Origin: Betaproteobacteria bacterium
GTDB lineage: Bacteria; Pseudomonadota; Gammaproteobacteria; Burkholderiales; Rhodocyclaceae
Assembly: GCA_009781175.1 (NCBI GenBank)
Contig: WQYQ01000003.1
Coordinates: 1 to 64,000, forward strand
DNA: 64,000 nt
Direction of reading: 5' to 3'
The position numbers and the translations under genes are program-made. Positions 48,315 to 57,807 of the stretch are shown one piece after another; position 1 is the stretch's first letter, and each line of letters starts with the position of its first letter. The notes beneath the pieces were generated by a model. That model was not told the DNA's origin, ran no database searches, and saw nothing but the letters and a program-made list of their open reading frames with translations.

Positions 48315-49501
48315 TTACCGATCTCCCGGCGCAGGGCGAGTTTGCCGTCGGCCAATTTTCCGGCCGCGAGGCCGCGCGCCTGAAGGCGTTTGACGATGGC
48401 GTCGGTATCGCCGGCGGCTTGCGCGGCGAGTGTGAGTTCGAGGCGGCCGGCTTCGTAGCGCATGTCGCTGACGGCGTCGCGCGCATCTGCGCCGAGCGCT
48501 TCGCCGACCGAGGCCAGCAGGGCGAGCAGATCGTCGTCGCCGAGCAAACCGCGCGTACGGCGGATCTGGTTGAGTTGGCTGCGCATTTGAGCCGGGGCGT
48601 CGACGAGCGGCTGATTCGGGAATGCGCTGCGGAACACGGTTTGCATTTTTGCGCGCGCTTCGCTGAGTTGCTGGCGCTGCCACAGCACTTCACCGAGCGA
48701 GGCCAACAAACTCAGCGCCACGACGCCGCCGAGCAGCATCAGCGGCGCTTTGAGCCGCTTGAACGCCGCGCCGCCCTGGCCGGCGGGGCGGAATTCGCCT
48801 TGCAGGATGTTCGTTCCCGGCGCGAACTGCGCCCAGCGGTAGGCGGGGCCAAGCTCCACCGGCATGCCGAGCGCGTTTTCCCAGGCGTGTGCGTCGATAG
48901 CCGGCGCTTCGGGCGCGTAGCGCAGGACGAGCTTGGCCGGGAGCCGCGTGGCCGTGCGCGCCGTTTGCGCGGCGGCGAGCAGGGCGGGCGGAACTTCGCC
49001 GCCGGCGAGGTCGATCGCGAAGGCATTTGCACCGGTTCCGCGCAGGATGCCGTGCGTTGTGGCGATGTCGAGTTGCCAGATGCCGTCTTGTGGCGCATCG
49101 GTTTCCAGTTCGGACTGCATGTGCTGCGGTGCTCGGCCGAGCGCCGCGAGCTGGGCGAGGAGCTGGCGCAGCCGTTCGCGCGCGACGACGATCACCCGCG
49201 CCTGTTCGCCGTCGTGATCGGTGAGGCGGAAATGCTGGCTGTCCGGTTCCTGCACGAGCTGGTCTTCGAACGCGAAACGCAGCAGGCGTTCCTGCTCGCG
49301 TTTGGACGCTTTGGGCAGCCGCGCGCTGAGCCAGACGCTCTGCGCGCCGGCCAGCAAGACTTCGCAGCGCTGCGCGGCGGGCCAATGGCGCGGTTCGCTG
49401 TGGCCTTCCGAGACGGGCAGGCCGTTCGCGCCGAGCAGCGCCCATTGGCAGGACGGCTGTTCGGGCCAGTGCTCGTCGATATACAGGCGGAGAATGCTCA
49501 T
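48311..49501 (-). CDS. gspL: Type II secretion system protein L
   Basis: 396 residues: cytoplasmic actin-like domain (about 1-245), membrane helix (APLMLLGGVVALSLLASLGEVLWQ, about 255-280) and a periplasmic ferredoxin-like domain. It anchors the GspE ATPase to the membrane platform. The ATG overlaps the gspK stop (ATGA) and the stop overlaps gspM, a tightly coupled operon. Confidence 0.92.
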   Translation of the reverse strand: MSILRLYIDEHWPEQPSCQWALLGANGLPVSEGHSEPRHWPAAQRCEVLLAGAQSVWLSARLPKASKREQERLLRFAFEDQLVQEPDSQHFRLTDHDGEQARVIVVARERLRQLLAQLAALGRAPQHMQSELETDAPQDGIWQLDIATTHGILRGTGANAFAIDLAGGEVPPALLAAAQTARTATRLPAKLVLRYAPEAPAIDAHAWENALGMPVELGPAYRWAQFAPGTNILQGEFRPAGQGGAAFKRLKAPLMLLGGVVALSLLASLGEVLWQRQQLSEARAKMQTVFRSAFPNQPLVDAPAQMRSQLNQIRRTRGLLGDDDLLALLASVGEALGADARDAVSDMRYEAGRLELTLAAQAAGDTDAIVKRLQARGLAAGKLADGKLALRREIGK

Positions 49502-50499
49502 AGGATCTGTTGCCAAACGATGTTCGGCCAATTTTGGGACGGATTGTCGGGTGCGCCGCGGTCGAGCAGGACTTGCATGCGCGTCACGGCCGAGCCGAAT
49601 TTTGCGCGGCCCGAGGCCAAAAAGTATTGGCTGCCGACCGAGAGGTAACTTGCGGGGTTGCCGGGAAGCTGCAAATCCTGATTGTTGGCCACAAAAGTGG
49701 GTATGTCGATGTATGCAGCCGTGTTGCGGTTGCTCACGATCTGGCGCGCGCGGTCGAGCGTCACGGCCGGGGCGTTCGGGTCGCCGATCCGTCCGAGCGC
49801 GCTCAGGACGGCCGCGAGCACTTCGGCGCTCGCGGTATTCACATTCAGCAGTGCGCCCGGTTTGACCGCGGTGACGAAAGGCTTGATGCGTTCGACGAGC
49901 GCGCCGTCGAAGCCCGGAACCTGGATCAGTTCGTCCGGCGTCACGAGCGGCGCGTTGGGCGGAACGCTGTTATTCGGCAGCGCGGGCTGATAGGCGTCGT
50001 TCGGCTCGCTCGCCGCATCGATCCATAGGCGCAGATTGCTGGCCAGCAGCGTGGCCTGCCCGGCCGGTTCGCCAGCGATTTGCAGCAGTTCGATGAAGGC
50101 GTTCTCGCCCGGAATGTTGCGCGCGCCGCTGGCGTCCACGAGTGAGTTCAGATTGAAGCGGCCCGAGAGGTCTTCGATTTCGCCGCTGACTTCACCCTCG
50201 TCCACGGGCGTTGGCGGAATCTTCGTCGCCCAGGTTTCGCCGAGCTGATCGACCGCGCCGGTGCGGCGTTTATCCTCGGCCAGCACATTGCGCGCCCAGT
50301 CGATCGCGCCGCGCGCGAGCCAGCGCGCCTGATCGAGATCGTGCCGGCCAGAAACGCTATCGACCGCGAAACCATAAGCGGCCACGATGCCCGCCGCGAG
50401 TATGGCGACGAGCGCGACCGTGAGCATCGCCATGATCATGGCGACGCCGCGTTCAGAACCTGTTTGTAATCTTGCTGCGAGGCTGTGATTGGGGCTCAT
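49498..50499 (-). CDS. gspK: Type II secretion minor pseudopilin K
   Basis: 333 residues. Prepilin-type leader SERGVAMIMAMLTVALVAILAAG, with cleavage after the Gly as in GspK (which lacks the usual Glu5), then a large alpha-helical insertion domain (LLQIAGEPAGQATLLASNLRLWIDA; TPDELIQVPGFDGALVERIKPFVT) typical of the pilus-tip protein. A GTG nine codons upstream is an alternative start. Confidence 0.92.
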   Translation of the reverse strand: MSPNHSLAARLQTGSERGVAMIMAMLTVALVAILAAGIVAAYGFAVDSVSGRHDLDQARWLARGAIDWARNVLAEDKRRTGAVDQLGETWATKIPPTPVDEGEVSGEIEDLSGRFNLNSLVDASGARNIPGENAFIELLQIAGEPAGQATLLASNLRLWIDAASEPNDAYQPALPNNSVPPNAPLVTPDELIQVPGFDGALVERIKPFVTAVKPGALLNVNTASAEVLAAVLSALGRIGDPNAPAVTLDRARQIVSNRNTAAYIDIPTFVANNQDLQLPGNPASYLSVGSQYFLASGRAKFGSAVTRMQVLLDRGAPDNPSQNWPNIVWQQIL

Positions 50500-50597
50500 G
50501 CGCTGCTCGGAATCCTCATTTATCACTTATAAACTCCGGTTCCTGCGCTGCTCTTCGCCCCGCTGCCAGCCTCTCGCGACAGATTCTAAACAGGTTC

Positions 50598-51176
50598 TCA
50601 GCGTAGCGCGAAGACACGTTTGACGAGGCCCGCATCGGCAAGCTCCAGTTCGATTCTCACACCGGCCGGAAACCGGTCCTGGGTATCCGGCGGCGGCCAG
50701 GTGTCGAATTCCTGCCCGGCGGCATTGACGAAGCGCCAGCGCAGGGTTTTGACTTGATCGAGCAGCGCTTCCCCGCTCTGCTGTGCATTGCTGACGTTCG
50801 AGGCCGGCATGCGCACGAGCATCAGTCGGTTGTTTTCCACGCGATAGATGCGCCGCTGCAAGCCGCCTTGCGCGCCGTCGAGACGCACTAATTGCAGTTC
50901 GTCGCGCTCTTCGCCTTTGACCAAGGTGATCGGCGGAGCGGCTAGCGGAGCATTGTCATATTGCCAGCGCGGTGCGAGCTGGGTCAGATCGTTCTCAATC
51001 AATTGCATCACGCGGTCTATCGTGCGCCAGCGGTTGAGCGCCACATCGACGCGCTCCCGGCTGTCGCCCATGCTGCTGACCGCGCGGTAGGAGATCACAC
51101 CCAGCACGGCGAAGATCGCAATCGCGATCATCAGCTCGATCAGCGTCAGGCCGGTTTGTCTGCGCTGCGCGTTCAT
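50598..51176 (-). CDS. gspJ: Type II secretion minor pseudopilin J
   Basis: 192 residues. Prepilin leader QRRQTG-LTLIELMIAIAIFAVLG with cleavage at Gly and Glu5, then a beta-rich domain (DRVMQLIENDLTQLAPR). Part of the GspI-J-K tip complex. The ATG overlaps the gspI stop. Confidence 0.94.
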   Translation of the reverse strand: MNAQRRQTGLTLIELMIAIAIFAVLGVISYRAVSSMGDSRERVDVALNRWRTIDRVMQLIENDLTQLAPRWQYDNAPLAAPPITLVKGEERDELQLVRLDGAQGGLQRRIYRVENNRLMLVRMPASNVSNAQQSGEALLDQVKTLRWRFVNAAGQEFDTWPPPDTQDRFPAGVRIELELADAGLVKRVFALR

Positions 51177-51559
51177 TGCAGCGGCCTGACCATAAAGCCC
51201 GCCAATTGACTCAAGGCATGACTGTCGTCGCCCGGCCGATACACGCGTACCGTGGTGCGGCGTACCAGTGCGTTCGGCGTATTCTGGACTTCTTCCTTCC
51301 ACTCAAAGGTATAGCTCGCTTGCTGTTCCGTGCCAGTGTAGGTGCCGGTGTCGAGAAATTCGCCGATGATGCGATGGCTCGCCAGCCGATTCAGCGCGAC
51401 CCACTCGGCGAGCTGGCGCTCGCGCAGTTCCTGCACATTGCCCGTGGCGAGTCCGACGGCGCGGAAGCCCGCACTTAAGACTATGGCCAGAATCGCGAGC
51501 GCGACGAGCACTTCGAGCAGCGTGAAGCCGAGCGCGCGGTTTGTGGGCGGCGGGCTCAT
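51173..51559 (-). CDS. gspI: Type II secretion minor pseudopilin I
   Basis: 128 residues. Prepilin leader ALG-FTLLEVLVALAILAIVL, then the ERQLAEWVALNRLA helix and short beta domain of GspI, which nucleates the tip complex with J and K. Start overlaps the end of gspH. Confidence 0.94.
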   Translation of the reverse strand: MSPPPTNRALGFTLLEVLVALAILAIVLSAGFRAVGLATGNVQELRERQLAEWVALNRLASHRIIGEFLDTGTYTGTEQQASYTFEWKEEVQNTPNALVRRTTVRVYRPGDDSHALSQLAGFMVRPLQ

Positions 51560-52059
51560 GCGGCCGGCCCCTGCGCGAGCGGTTCGAGGATCACGGAGCC
51601 GTCGCTGCGCGAACGGTAGATGCGTTGGCCTTCCGGCGTATTCAGTCGCAGCTCGAACTGCGGCATTTCAGCGCCGAATACGAGCGGAGGGCTGGCGTTG
51701 GCGGCATGGCCTTCGACGCTCAAGCCCGCCCAGGAGAGCGCTTCGGGCAGCGTGCGCTCGGCGAGCGGATCGCCTTCCGCGATCGGACGCCATTGGCCTT
51801 CCGCGTCGAGTTCGCTGAAACGGTAGCGGCCGGGCAGAAATTCCGCCGCAATCGGCGCGCCGTGGGTGGCCGCGCGTTCGCCCGCGGCTTCGAGCACGAG
51901 CCGCAGGCGGTCGACCTCGCGCGCCGTTTCGCGCGCCTGCATGCCTTCGATGCTGAAGCTGACCACGGTGGCCGTAATCGCGAGGATCACGAGCACCACG
52001 ATCACTTCGATCAGCGTGAAGCCGCGGACAGCGCGGCGAGGCGAAGGCGACAAAGACAT
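51556..52059 (-). CDS. gspH: Type II secretion minor pseudopilin H
   Basis: 167 residues. Prepilin leader AVRG-FTLIEVIVVLVILAITATVV, then FSIEGMQARETAREVDRLRLVLEAAGERAA and a GspH domain. Its usual upstream neighbour gspG is displaced by about 2.6 kb because a restriction-modification pair lies between them. Its ribosome site (near 52066) now follows the endonuclease gene. Confidence 0.92.
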   Translation of the reverse strand: MSLSPSPRRAVRGFTLIEVIVVLVILAITATVVSFSIEGMQARETAREVDRLRLVLEAAGERAATHGAPIAAEFLPGRYRFSELDAEGQWRPIAEGDPLAERTLPEALSWAGLSVEGHAANASPPLVFGAEMPQFELRLNTPEGQRIYRSRSDGSVILEPLAQGPAA

Positions 52060-52117
52060 ACTCGGCCCAGGGCGCAATAGGTATTCATGAAGGCAGCGGC
52101 TGTCTTTAATCATGTCT

Positions 52118-53077
52118 TTAACTTCCGCTTTGATACGGCCCGAGGAAGCGCACGCCATTGAAGTGGATCAGGTGTGACGGCGCATCAGCCACCCAAACCT
52201 CGGTTTCCCACGCGATCTCGCCAATGTAGTGGCCCATGATGGCGCGGTTCGGAAAGGCGGTGACATAGACCAGTCCGGCCTTGGAGCTGGCAAACAGCTT
52301 GGCGAGTTCGGCGTGGCGCTTGCCATCAACCGGCCCGTGACTGGTAACGGACTCTGCCAGCAGCAGCCAGTTTTTCTTGGTGAAGTGCAAAACCACGTCG
52401 GGCATCTTGCCGTGCGAGTCCACGTTGACGCCCAGCTTTGCCAACAGTGCGGCGTCGAAGTAGCCCCATTTGTCACCTGTATCGCCGGCATAGACCAGTA
52501 CGCTGCCCGGCGCAAAGCGGGGTGCGAAGTCTTCAATAATGGCGCGGATCAGTTCACTATGCGCACCGGGGCTGAGGGTGATTTGCTGGCCCGGCGCAAT
52601 CTCGACCGGAATGCGGTTCTGCGCGCGTTCCTTGGCGTACCTGGCGATCAGCGTTTCACGCACGGCCAGGTAAGCGGCGAGCTTGTCGTGCCAGTGCCTC
52701 GTTTCGAACGAGCGCAGCAGTTCCAACGCGGCGGGCTCGATCTGATAGATGGTTTTCGGGCTGTTTGTCGGGCGGTCGGGCTGGTCTGGGTTGCAGCGGG
52801 CCACGCCGGCCTCGCAGAACTGGTGCAGGGTCTGGCGGCGCACTGTTTCCCGGGTGTTCGGGGCATACTCCTTGCCGTAGTGCTCACGCGCCCAATCCAT
52901 GATCGGCGTGGTGCCAATCAACGGATTTTCCGCCCGCGACCACGGTTTATCTGGCGTGAGGTTCAGCAGGGCCAGCAAGGATAGGGCCGATCGCTCGTTT
53001 TGCTGCGCTCGCGGCAGGCCCAGCGAAATGATGATCTGGCGCGCGGCCTCAATGGTCTCGTTCTTCTTGTCGGTCAT
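52118..53077 (-). CDS. Type II restriction endonuclease, BsuBI/PstI family
   Basis: 319 residues, close to the 316 of BsuBI. N-terminal helical DNA-contact domain (TVRRQTLHQFCEAGVARCNPD) and C-terminal nuclease domain with VYAGDTGDKWGYFDAALLAKLGV and the catalytic stretch PDVVLHFTKKNWLLLAESVTSHGPVDGKRHAEL, the PD-(D/E)xK variant of the BsuBI_PstI_RE family. By homology it cuts CTGCAG. The ATG overlaps the methylase stop, so the pair is translationally coupled, methylase first. No sign of disruption. Confidence 0.92.
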   Translation of the reverse strand: MTDKKNETIEAARQIIISLGLPRAQQNERSALSLLALLNLTPDKPWSRAENPLIGTTPIMDWAREHYGKEYAPNTRETVRRQTLHQFCEAGVARCNPDQPDRPTNSPKTIYQIEPAALELLRSFETRHWHDKLAAYLAVRETLIARYAKERAQNRIPVEIAPGQQITLSPGAHSELIRAIIEDFAPRFAPGSVLVYAGDTGDKWGYFDAALLAKLGVNVDSHGKMPDVVLHFTKKNWLLLAESVTSHGPVDGKRHAELAKLFASSKAGLVYVTAFPNRAIMGHYIGEIAWETEVWVADAPSHLIHFNGVRFLGPYQSGS

Positions 53078-54552
53078 GCCATCAGCGCTCCGACTCGTTC
53101 GTCGATCATCTCCTGCGTGATTTCTTCTTGCTGTTTGGCCCATTGGCCCAGCTCGATCAGAGCCGCTCGGCTTGGGTACTTCATCAGCTTGAGGTCGGTG
53201 GCATTGACCTGTGTGTGTCCGTTGAAGCGACGAAAGCTTTCGTCCACGGCGCTTGAATTCAGGAACACGGCCAAGCCTCTTGCCAGCAGTTCAGGCAAGC
53301 CGCGCCGGTTGTCGTGAAAGAGGTTGAGGTGGTTTTCAAAGCCCAGCACGGCATGGCCGCCGAAGGCCGAAGGATCGACCACGCTGGCCATCACGCGGCG
53401 CTTTTCTTCCTTCGATGAAAAGCGGCGCACCGCGCAATAAAACCCGTTCGGGTAAAGCCATTTTTCCGTCTCGCCGTTGCGCAGGATCGCGTTTGGTTTC
53501 TTCAAGCCCGGCACCGGCCACAGCGTGCTGGCGCCGCTCAGGTGACCTGGATAAATCAGGGGCACGGCGCCGTCTTGCGGCATGTCCCGCAAATGTTCTT
53601 TCAGCCGGAAGTCCACTACCGGCCCGGTCGATACCTTGATGCCCAGATCGGCCAGTGTGCAGCGCACGGCGGACGACAGTTCAATAGCGCTGGTCTCGGG
53701 CGACGTAGGCACGTGGATGAAGCGTTCCGGGTCATCCGGGAACACAATCTGCTCGAACGGGTGTGCGTGGGTGGCAAGGTCGGTGAAACGGTCGTCGGTC
53801 GAAGTGGTGATTGTCACTGGCGCCGGCTGGCCGCCGCGTTCAAGGCGGATGATGACGTTCTCTTGCAGCACTTCATCGTCCTTGAATGCCTTGTTGCGCG
53901 ACTCGAAGAGGTGCATGTGGCGGATGGCTGCATGTTCAAGGATGAAGTCGCGGAACGGGCGGTAGTACGGCCCATTGCAGAAACTGCGCGGGATGATCGC
54001 CACGATCTGGCCGCCCGGCGCGGCCTGCGCTACGGCCAGCGCGACGAAGGCCGAATACAGGTTCACCGTTTCGATACCGGCGGCGCGCAAGGCCAGCCGG
54101 TGGGCTGACTGGCTGTTGATCTTCTTGTAGGGCGGGTTGAGGATGGCGTGGGTGTAGCCCGTGGTCTGTCTGGTTGTGAGCAAATTGTTGGCGGTCGCCA
54201 GGATGTAGTCCCCGGCGATGACTTGGGCCTGGACTCCGCGGTAGCTTTCCAGGTGTTGCCTGAGGTGTTCCCGCAGCGTGCCGTCAATCTCGTAGGCGGC
54301 GACCTCCACGGTCTCGAAGTCGAAGCCGCCGGCCACCCAGCGGTCAAGAAAGGCGCAGGAAAGAGAGCCCACGCCCGCGCCGGCATCCAGCAGGCGGCAG
54401 GTTTGCAGAGCGCTGGGTGGGAACATGTCCGCCATGAAGCGGGCCACGCTCGCAGGCGTCATGAACTGGCCCAGTTCGGACTTGCGCTTCCGGGCGATCA
54501 TGGGAGCCACCTCGCGGCGCACGCTGTCAGCGGTATCTAGTTGTCGAAACAT
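53074..54552 (-). CDS. DNA adenine-N6 methyltransferase partner (BsuBI/PstI type)
   Basis: 492 residues: KSELGQFMTPASVARFM opening, AdoMet motif LLDAGAGVGSLSCAFLD, catalytic motif NPPYKKI, and a large C-terminal target-recognition region. The combination with a BsuBI/PstI endonuclease implies methylation of adenine in CTGCAG. Starts near 54552 (ATG); a GTG four codons earlier is possible. It lies about 96 bases after the gspG stop with no obvious terminator between, so it may be read from the gsp promoter or from its own. Confidence 0.92.
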   Translation of the reverse strand: MFRQLDTADSVRREVAPMIARKRKSELGQFMTPASVARFMADMFPPSALQTCRLLDAGAGVGSLSCAFLDRWVAGGFDFETVEVAAYEIDGTLREHLRQHLESYRGVQAQVIAGDYILATANNLLTTRQTTGYTHAILNPPYKKINSQSAHRLALRAAGIETVNLYSAFVALAVAQAAPGGQIVAIIPRSFCNGPYYRPFRDFILEHAAIRHMHLFESRNKAFKDDEVLQENVIIRLERGGQPAPVTITTSTDDRFTDLATHAHPFEQIVFPDDPERFIHVPTSPETSAIELSSAVRCTLADLGIKVSTGPVVDFRLKEHLRDMPQDGAVPLIYPGHLSGASTLWPVPGLKKPNAILRNGETEKWLYPNGFYCAVRRFSSKEEKRRVMASVVDPSAFGGHAVLGFENHLNLFHDNRRGLPELLARGLAVFLNSSAVDESFRRFNGHTQVNATDLKLMKYPSRAALIELGQWAKQQEEITQEMIDERVGALMA

Positions 54553-54648
54553 AGCGTGCCGCACGATTTCGCGAGCGTTTTGATTGTGAACTTAGGTTGG
54601 CATTCAGGGAGAAACAACCCATTTTTACGCATACCCCACCCAGCGCAA

Positions 54649-55083
54649 TCAAATCATCCAGTTGCCGATGTCGGCATCGACGCCTTCGCCGCCGGGCTGG
54701 CCGTCGGCGCCGTAACTGAAGACATCGAACTCGCCATGCACGCCCGGCGAAAGGTATTGGTAGTCGTTGCCCCACGGGTCTTTCGGTAGTTTTTCGAGAT
54801 AGCCGCCGGCTTTCCAGTTGTCCGGCAGCGGTGCGAGCGAAGGTTTGACGACGAGCGCCGACAGCCCCTGTTCTGTCGTCGGATAGCGGCGGTTGTCGAG
54901 TTTGTAGAGCTTGAGCGCCTGGCTGATCGCGGCGATGTCCTGCTTGGCGGCGACGACGCGCGCTTCGTCCGGGCGGCCCATGACCTTCGGCACGATCAAG
55001 GCGGCGAGCACGCCGAGAATCACGATCACGACCATCACTTCGATCAAGGTAAAGCCGTTGCGGCGTTTGAATTGGTTTTGCAT
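54649..55083 (-). CDS. gspG: Type II secretion major pseudopilin G
   Basis: 144 residues. Prepilin leader [32 protein letters not shown], then [34 protein letters not shown] and the calcium-site tail [20 protein letters not shown] of GspG. It is the main subunit of the pseudopilus. The frame is open upstream through gspF but the ATG with the prepilin leader is definite. Confidence 0.97.
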   Translation of the reverse strand: MQNQFKRRNGFTLIEVMVVIVILGVLAALIVPKVMGRPDEARVVAAKQDIAAISQALKLYKLDNRRYPTTEQGLSALVVKPSLAPLPDNWKAGGYLEKLPKDPWGNDYQYLSPGVHGEFDVFSYGADGQPGGEGVDADIGNWMI

Positions 55084-55124
55084 GGATTGTTTCCTCCGAA
55101 GGCGGATTGTGCGCCCGCGCTGTT

Positions 55125-56327
55125 TCATTTCAATAAAGTGTTCATTTCGATGATCGGCTGCATGACGGCGAGCACGATAACCAGCACCATGCCGCCCATG
55201 CCGAGCAGGAGCAGCGGTTCGAGCAGGCTCGTCAGCAGTGCGGTGCGGGTTTCCAGTTCGCCTTGCTGGAGGCGGGCGGCGCGTTCGAGCATCTGGTCGA
55301 GCTGTCCGGTTGCCTCGCCGCTCGCAATCATATGCACCAGCAGCGGCGGAAAGCGGCGCGTCGCGCCGAGCGCGCGCGACAGGCTCATGCCTTCGCGCAC
55401 ACGGTCCGCCGCCTGGCCGATCGCTTCGCGCAAGGGTAGGCGGGTGACGACCTGCCGCCCGGCGTCGAGCGCCGCGAGCAAGGGCACGCCGCTGCCGACG
55501 AGGATCGCGAGCGTGCTTGCGAAGCGCGTCGTGTCGAGCGCGCGCAGGTGGCGGCCGACGAGCGGCAGCGCGAGCAGCCAGGCGTCCCAGCGGCGGCGCA
55601 GCGCGTCCTCGCGCAGACTGTAGCGGAAGCCGGCGACGCCGCCCGCGATCGCCAGCGCCAGCAGCCAGCCCCAGCCGCGCAGGAATGCCGAGAGGCCCAT
55701 CAGCGCCCGCGTGAGCCAGGGCAAGGTTTGTTTGCTGCTTTGGAAAACCGAGACGACCTGCGGCACGACATAGGTCAGCAGACCCGTCACCACGAGCAGC
55801 GCGACGGTTGCGACGATGGCCGGGTAAATCAGCGCTTGCAGGGTTTTGCGGCGGAGTTCGTCGCGGCGTTCGAGATAGTCGGCGAGCTGGTTCATGACCT
55901 TCGCCAGTTCGCCGGATTTTTCCCCCGCCGCGATCGAGGCGCGGTAGATCGTCGGAAACGAAGTCGCGTGGCGGTCGAGCGCGGCGCGTAGCGAATAGCC
56001 GGCGAGGATTTCGCTGCGCACCCCGGCGAGCACCTGGCGCACCGCGTCGCGTTCGGCCTGCTCGCCGAGCGCGGAGAGCGCCTGTTCGACCGTGAGGCCG
56101 GAAGTCAGCAGGGCGGCCCATTGGCGCGTGAGTAGCACGAGTTCCGATTCGCGCAATTTTTTCGCCGCGCCGAGCCCGGCCTTGCGGCTGCCGCTGGCGG
56201 CGACTTCGAGCGGAAAGAGTCCGCGTTCGCGCAGTTGCGCGCGGGCGATGCGGGCGCTGTCGGCTTCGACGATGCCGGTCAGGCTGCGTCCGTCGGCGTC
56301 GATTGCGCGGTACTGGAAAGCGGCCAT
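55125..56327 (-). CDS. gspF: Type II secretion inner-membrane platform protein F
   Basis: 400 residues with the two repeated GspF domains ([19 protein letters not shown] and [20 protein letters not shown]) and three membrane helices. N-terminal [23 protein letters not shown] is typical. It is the polytopic platform that contacts GspE and the pseudopilins. Confidence 0.96.
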   Translation of the reverse strand: MAAFQYRAIDADGRSLTGIVEADSARIARAQLRERGLFPLEVAASGSRKAGLGAAKKLRESELVLLTRQWAALLTSGLTVEQALSALGEQAERDAVRQVLAGVRSEILAGYSLRAALDRHATSFPTIYRASIAAGEKSGELAKVMNQLADYLERRDELRRKTLQALIYPAIVATVALLVVTGLLTYVVPQVVSVFQSSKQTLPWLTRALMGLSAFLRGWGWLLALAIAGGVAGFRYSLREDALRRRWDAWLLALPLVGRHLRALDTTRFASTLAILVGSGVPLLAALDAGRQVVTRLPLREAIGQAADRVREGMSLSRALGATRRFPPLLVHMIASGEATGQLDQMLERAARLQQGELETRTALLTSLLEPLLLLGMGGMVLVIVLAVMQPIIEMNTLLK

Positions 56328-56334
56328 GGGCGTA

Positions 56335-57807
56335 TTAGTCGCGCGTGACGCGCAGCAGTTCCTCGGCCGAGGTGACGCCCTGCGCGAGCAGGCGCAAGCC
56401 GTCCCCCTTCAAGGAGCGCAGGCCGGTGCGCTGCGCCGCCTCGCGCAATACGCCTTCGGCGGCCTGGTCGTGGATCAGCCGTTCGACCGAATCGTCGACG
56501 CTGAGCAGTTCGTAGACGCCGGTCCGGCCGTTGTAGCCGGTGTGGCCGCAGGCGGCACAGCCGACGGGTTTCCACAGCGTTTCCGGGCAGCCGGGGCCGA
56601 CTGCGGCGCGGTCGGCTGGGTCGGCGGCATGCGCGCTGCGGCAGTGCGTACACAGTTTGCGCACGAGCCGCTGTGCGAGCACGCCGCGCAGCGTCGAGGC
56701 GAGCAGGAAGGGTTCGACGCCCATGTCGATCAGGCGTGTGACCGCCGAAGGCGCGTCGTTGGTGTGCAGGGTGGCAAGCACCATGTGACCGGTCAGCGAC
56801 GCCTGCACCGCGATCTGCGCGGTTTCGAGGTCGCGGATTTCGCCGATCATGATGACGTCCGGGTCCTGGCGCAGGATCGAGCGCAGCGCGCGCGCGAAAC
56901 TCAGGTCGATGCGCGTGTTGACGTGAATCTGCGCGACGCCGGGCAGATCGTATTCGACCGGGTCCTCGACGGTGATGATGTTGCGCGTGTGGCCGTCGAG
57001 CGTGCGCAGCGCGGCATACAGCGTCGTGGTTTTGCCTGAGCCGGTCGGGCCAGTCACGAGCAGGATGCCGTGCGGCTGCGCGAGCAGCGCGTCGAAACGC
57101 TCGCGCGTGTCGGACGCCATGCCGAGCGCATCGAGCCCGAACTGGGTGGCGTCCTTGTCGAGCAGACGCATCACGATGCGCTCGCCGTGCGAGGTCGGCA
57201 GCGTCGAGACGCGCACGTCGATCTGGCGGCCAGCGAGCCGCACGCCGATGCGCCCGTCCTGCGGCAGGCGTTTTTCGGCGATGTCGAGATTCGCCATGAT
57301 CTTGATGCGCGAACTCATCGCCGCGTGCAGCGCGCGATGCGGGCGGGCGACTTCGACGAGCACGCCGTCGCGGCGCAGGCGCACGACGGAGTAGCTTTCG
57401 TAGGGTTCGATGTGGATGTCGGAAGCGCGGTCGCGCACGGCCTGCGTGAGCAGCGCGTTAATCATGCGGATGATCGGCGCGTCGTCCTCGGCTTCGAGCA
57501 GGTCTTCGACCGGCGGCAGTTCCTGCATCAATTGCGAGACGTCGATGTCCTGGCCGACGTCGGCGACGACCTCGGCGGCGCTGCCGTCGTTCTGGCTGTA
57601 GGTCTCGGAAAGCCTGGCCTCGAACGCGCCGCGCCCGAGCGGCTGCACTTGCAGCGGTTTGCCCGCGATGCGGCGCAGTTCGGCCAGCGCGAGCGGGCTG
57701 ACATCCTCGCGTGCGATGACTTCGGCATGCGCGTCGGTGACCGCGCCGAGCAGGACGCCGTGCGCGCGCGCGAAAGCGTAGGGCAGGCGGGCGGGCAGGG
57801 CGCTCAT
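56335..57807 (-). CDS. gspE: Type II secretion ATPase E
   Basis: 490 residues. N-terminal GspE-N domain, Walker [20 protein letters not shown], Asp box [14 protein letters not shown], Walker [13 protein letters not shown], His box [14 protein letters not shown], and the CTHC...CAAC zinc motif near the C-terminus that distinguishes GspE/PilB. It hydrolyses ATP to drive pseudopilus assembly. The start overlaps the gspD stop. Confidence 0.97.
   Translation of the reverse strand: MSALPARLPYAFARAHGVLLGAVTDAHAEVIAREDVSPLALAELRRIAGKPLQVQPLGRGAFEARLSETYSQNDGSAAEVVADVGQDIDVSQLMQELPPVEDLLEAEDDAPIIRMINALLTQAVRDRASDIHIEPYESYSVVRLRRDGVLVEVARPHRALHAAMSSRIKIMANLDIAEKRLPQDGRIGVRLAGRQIDVRVSTLPTSHGERIVMRLLDKDATQFGLDALGMASDTRERFDALLAQPHGILLVTGPTGSGKTTTLYAALRTLDGHTRNIITVEDPVEYDLPGVAQIHVNTRIDLSFARALRSILRQDPDVIMIGEIRDLETAQIAVQASLTGHMVLATLHTNDAPSAVTRLIDMGVEPFLLASTLRGVLAQRLVRKLCTHCRSAHAADPADRAAVGPGCPETLWKPVGCAACGHTGYNGRTGVYELLSVDDSVERLIHDQAAEGVLREAAQRTGLRSLKGDGLRLLAQGVTSAEELLRVTRD

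Noticed and set aside
48419-49648. 409-codon plus-strand frame over gspL/gspK
   Set aside because: Antisense shadow of two well-supported gsp genes.
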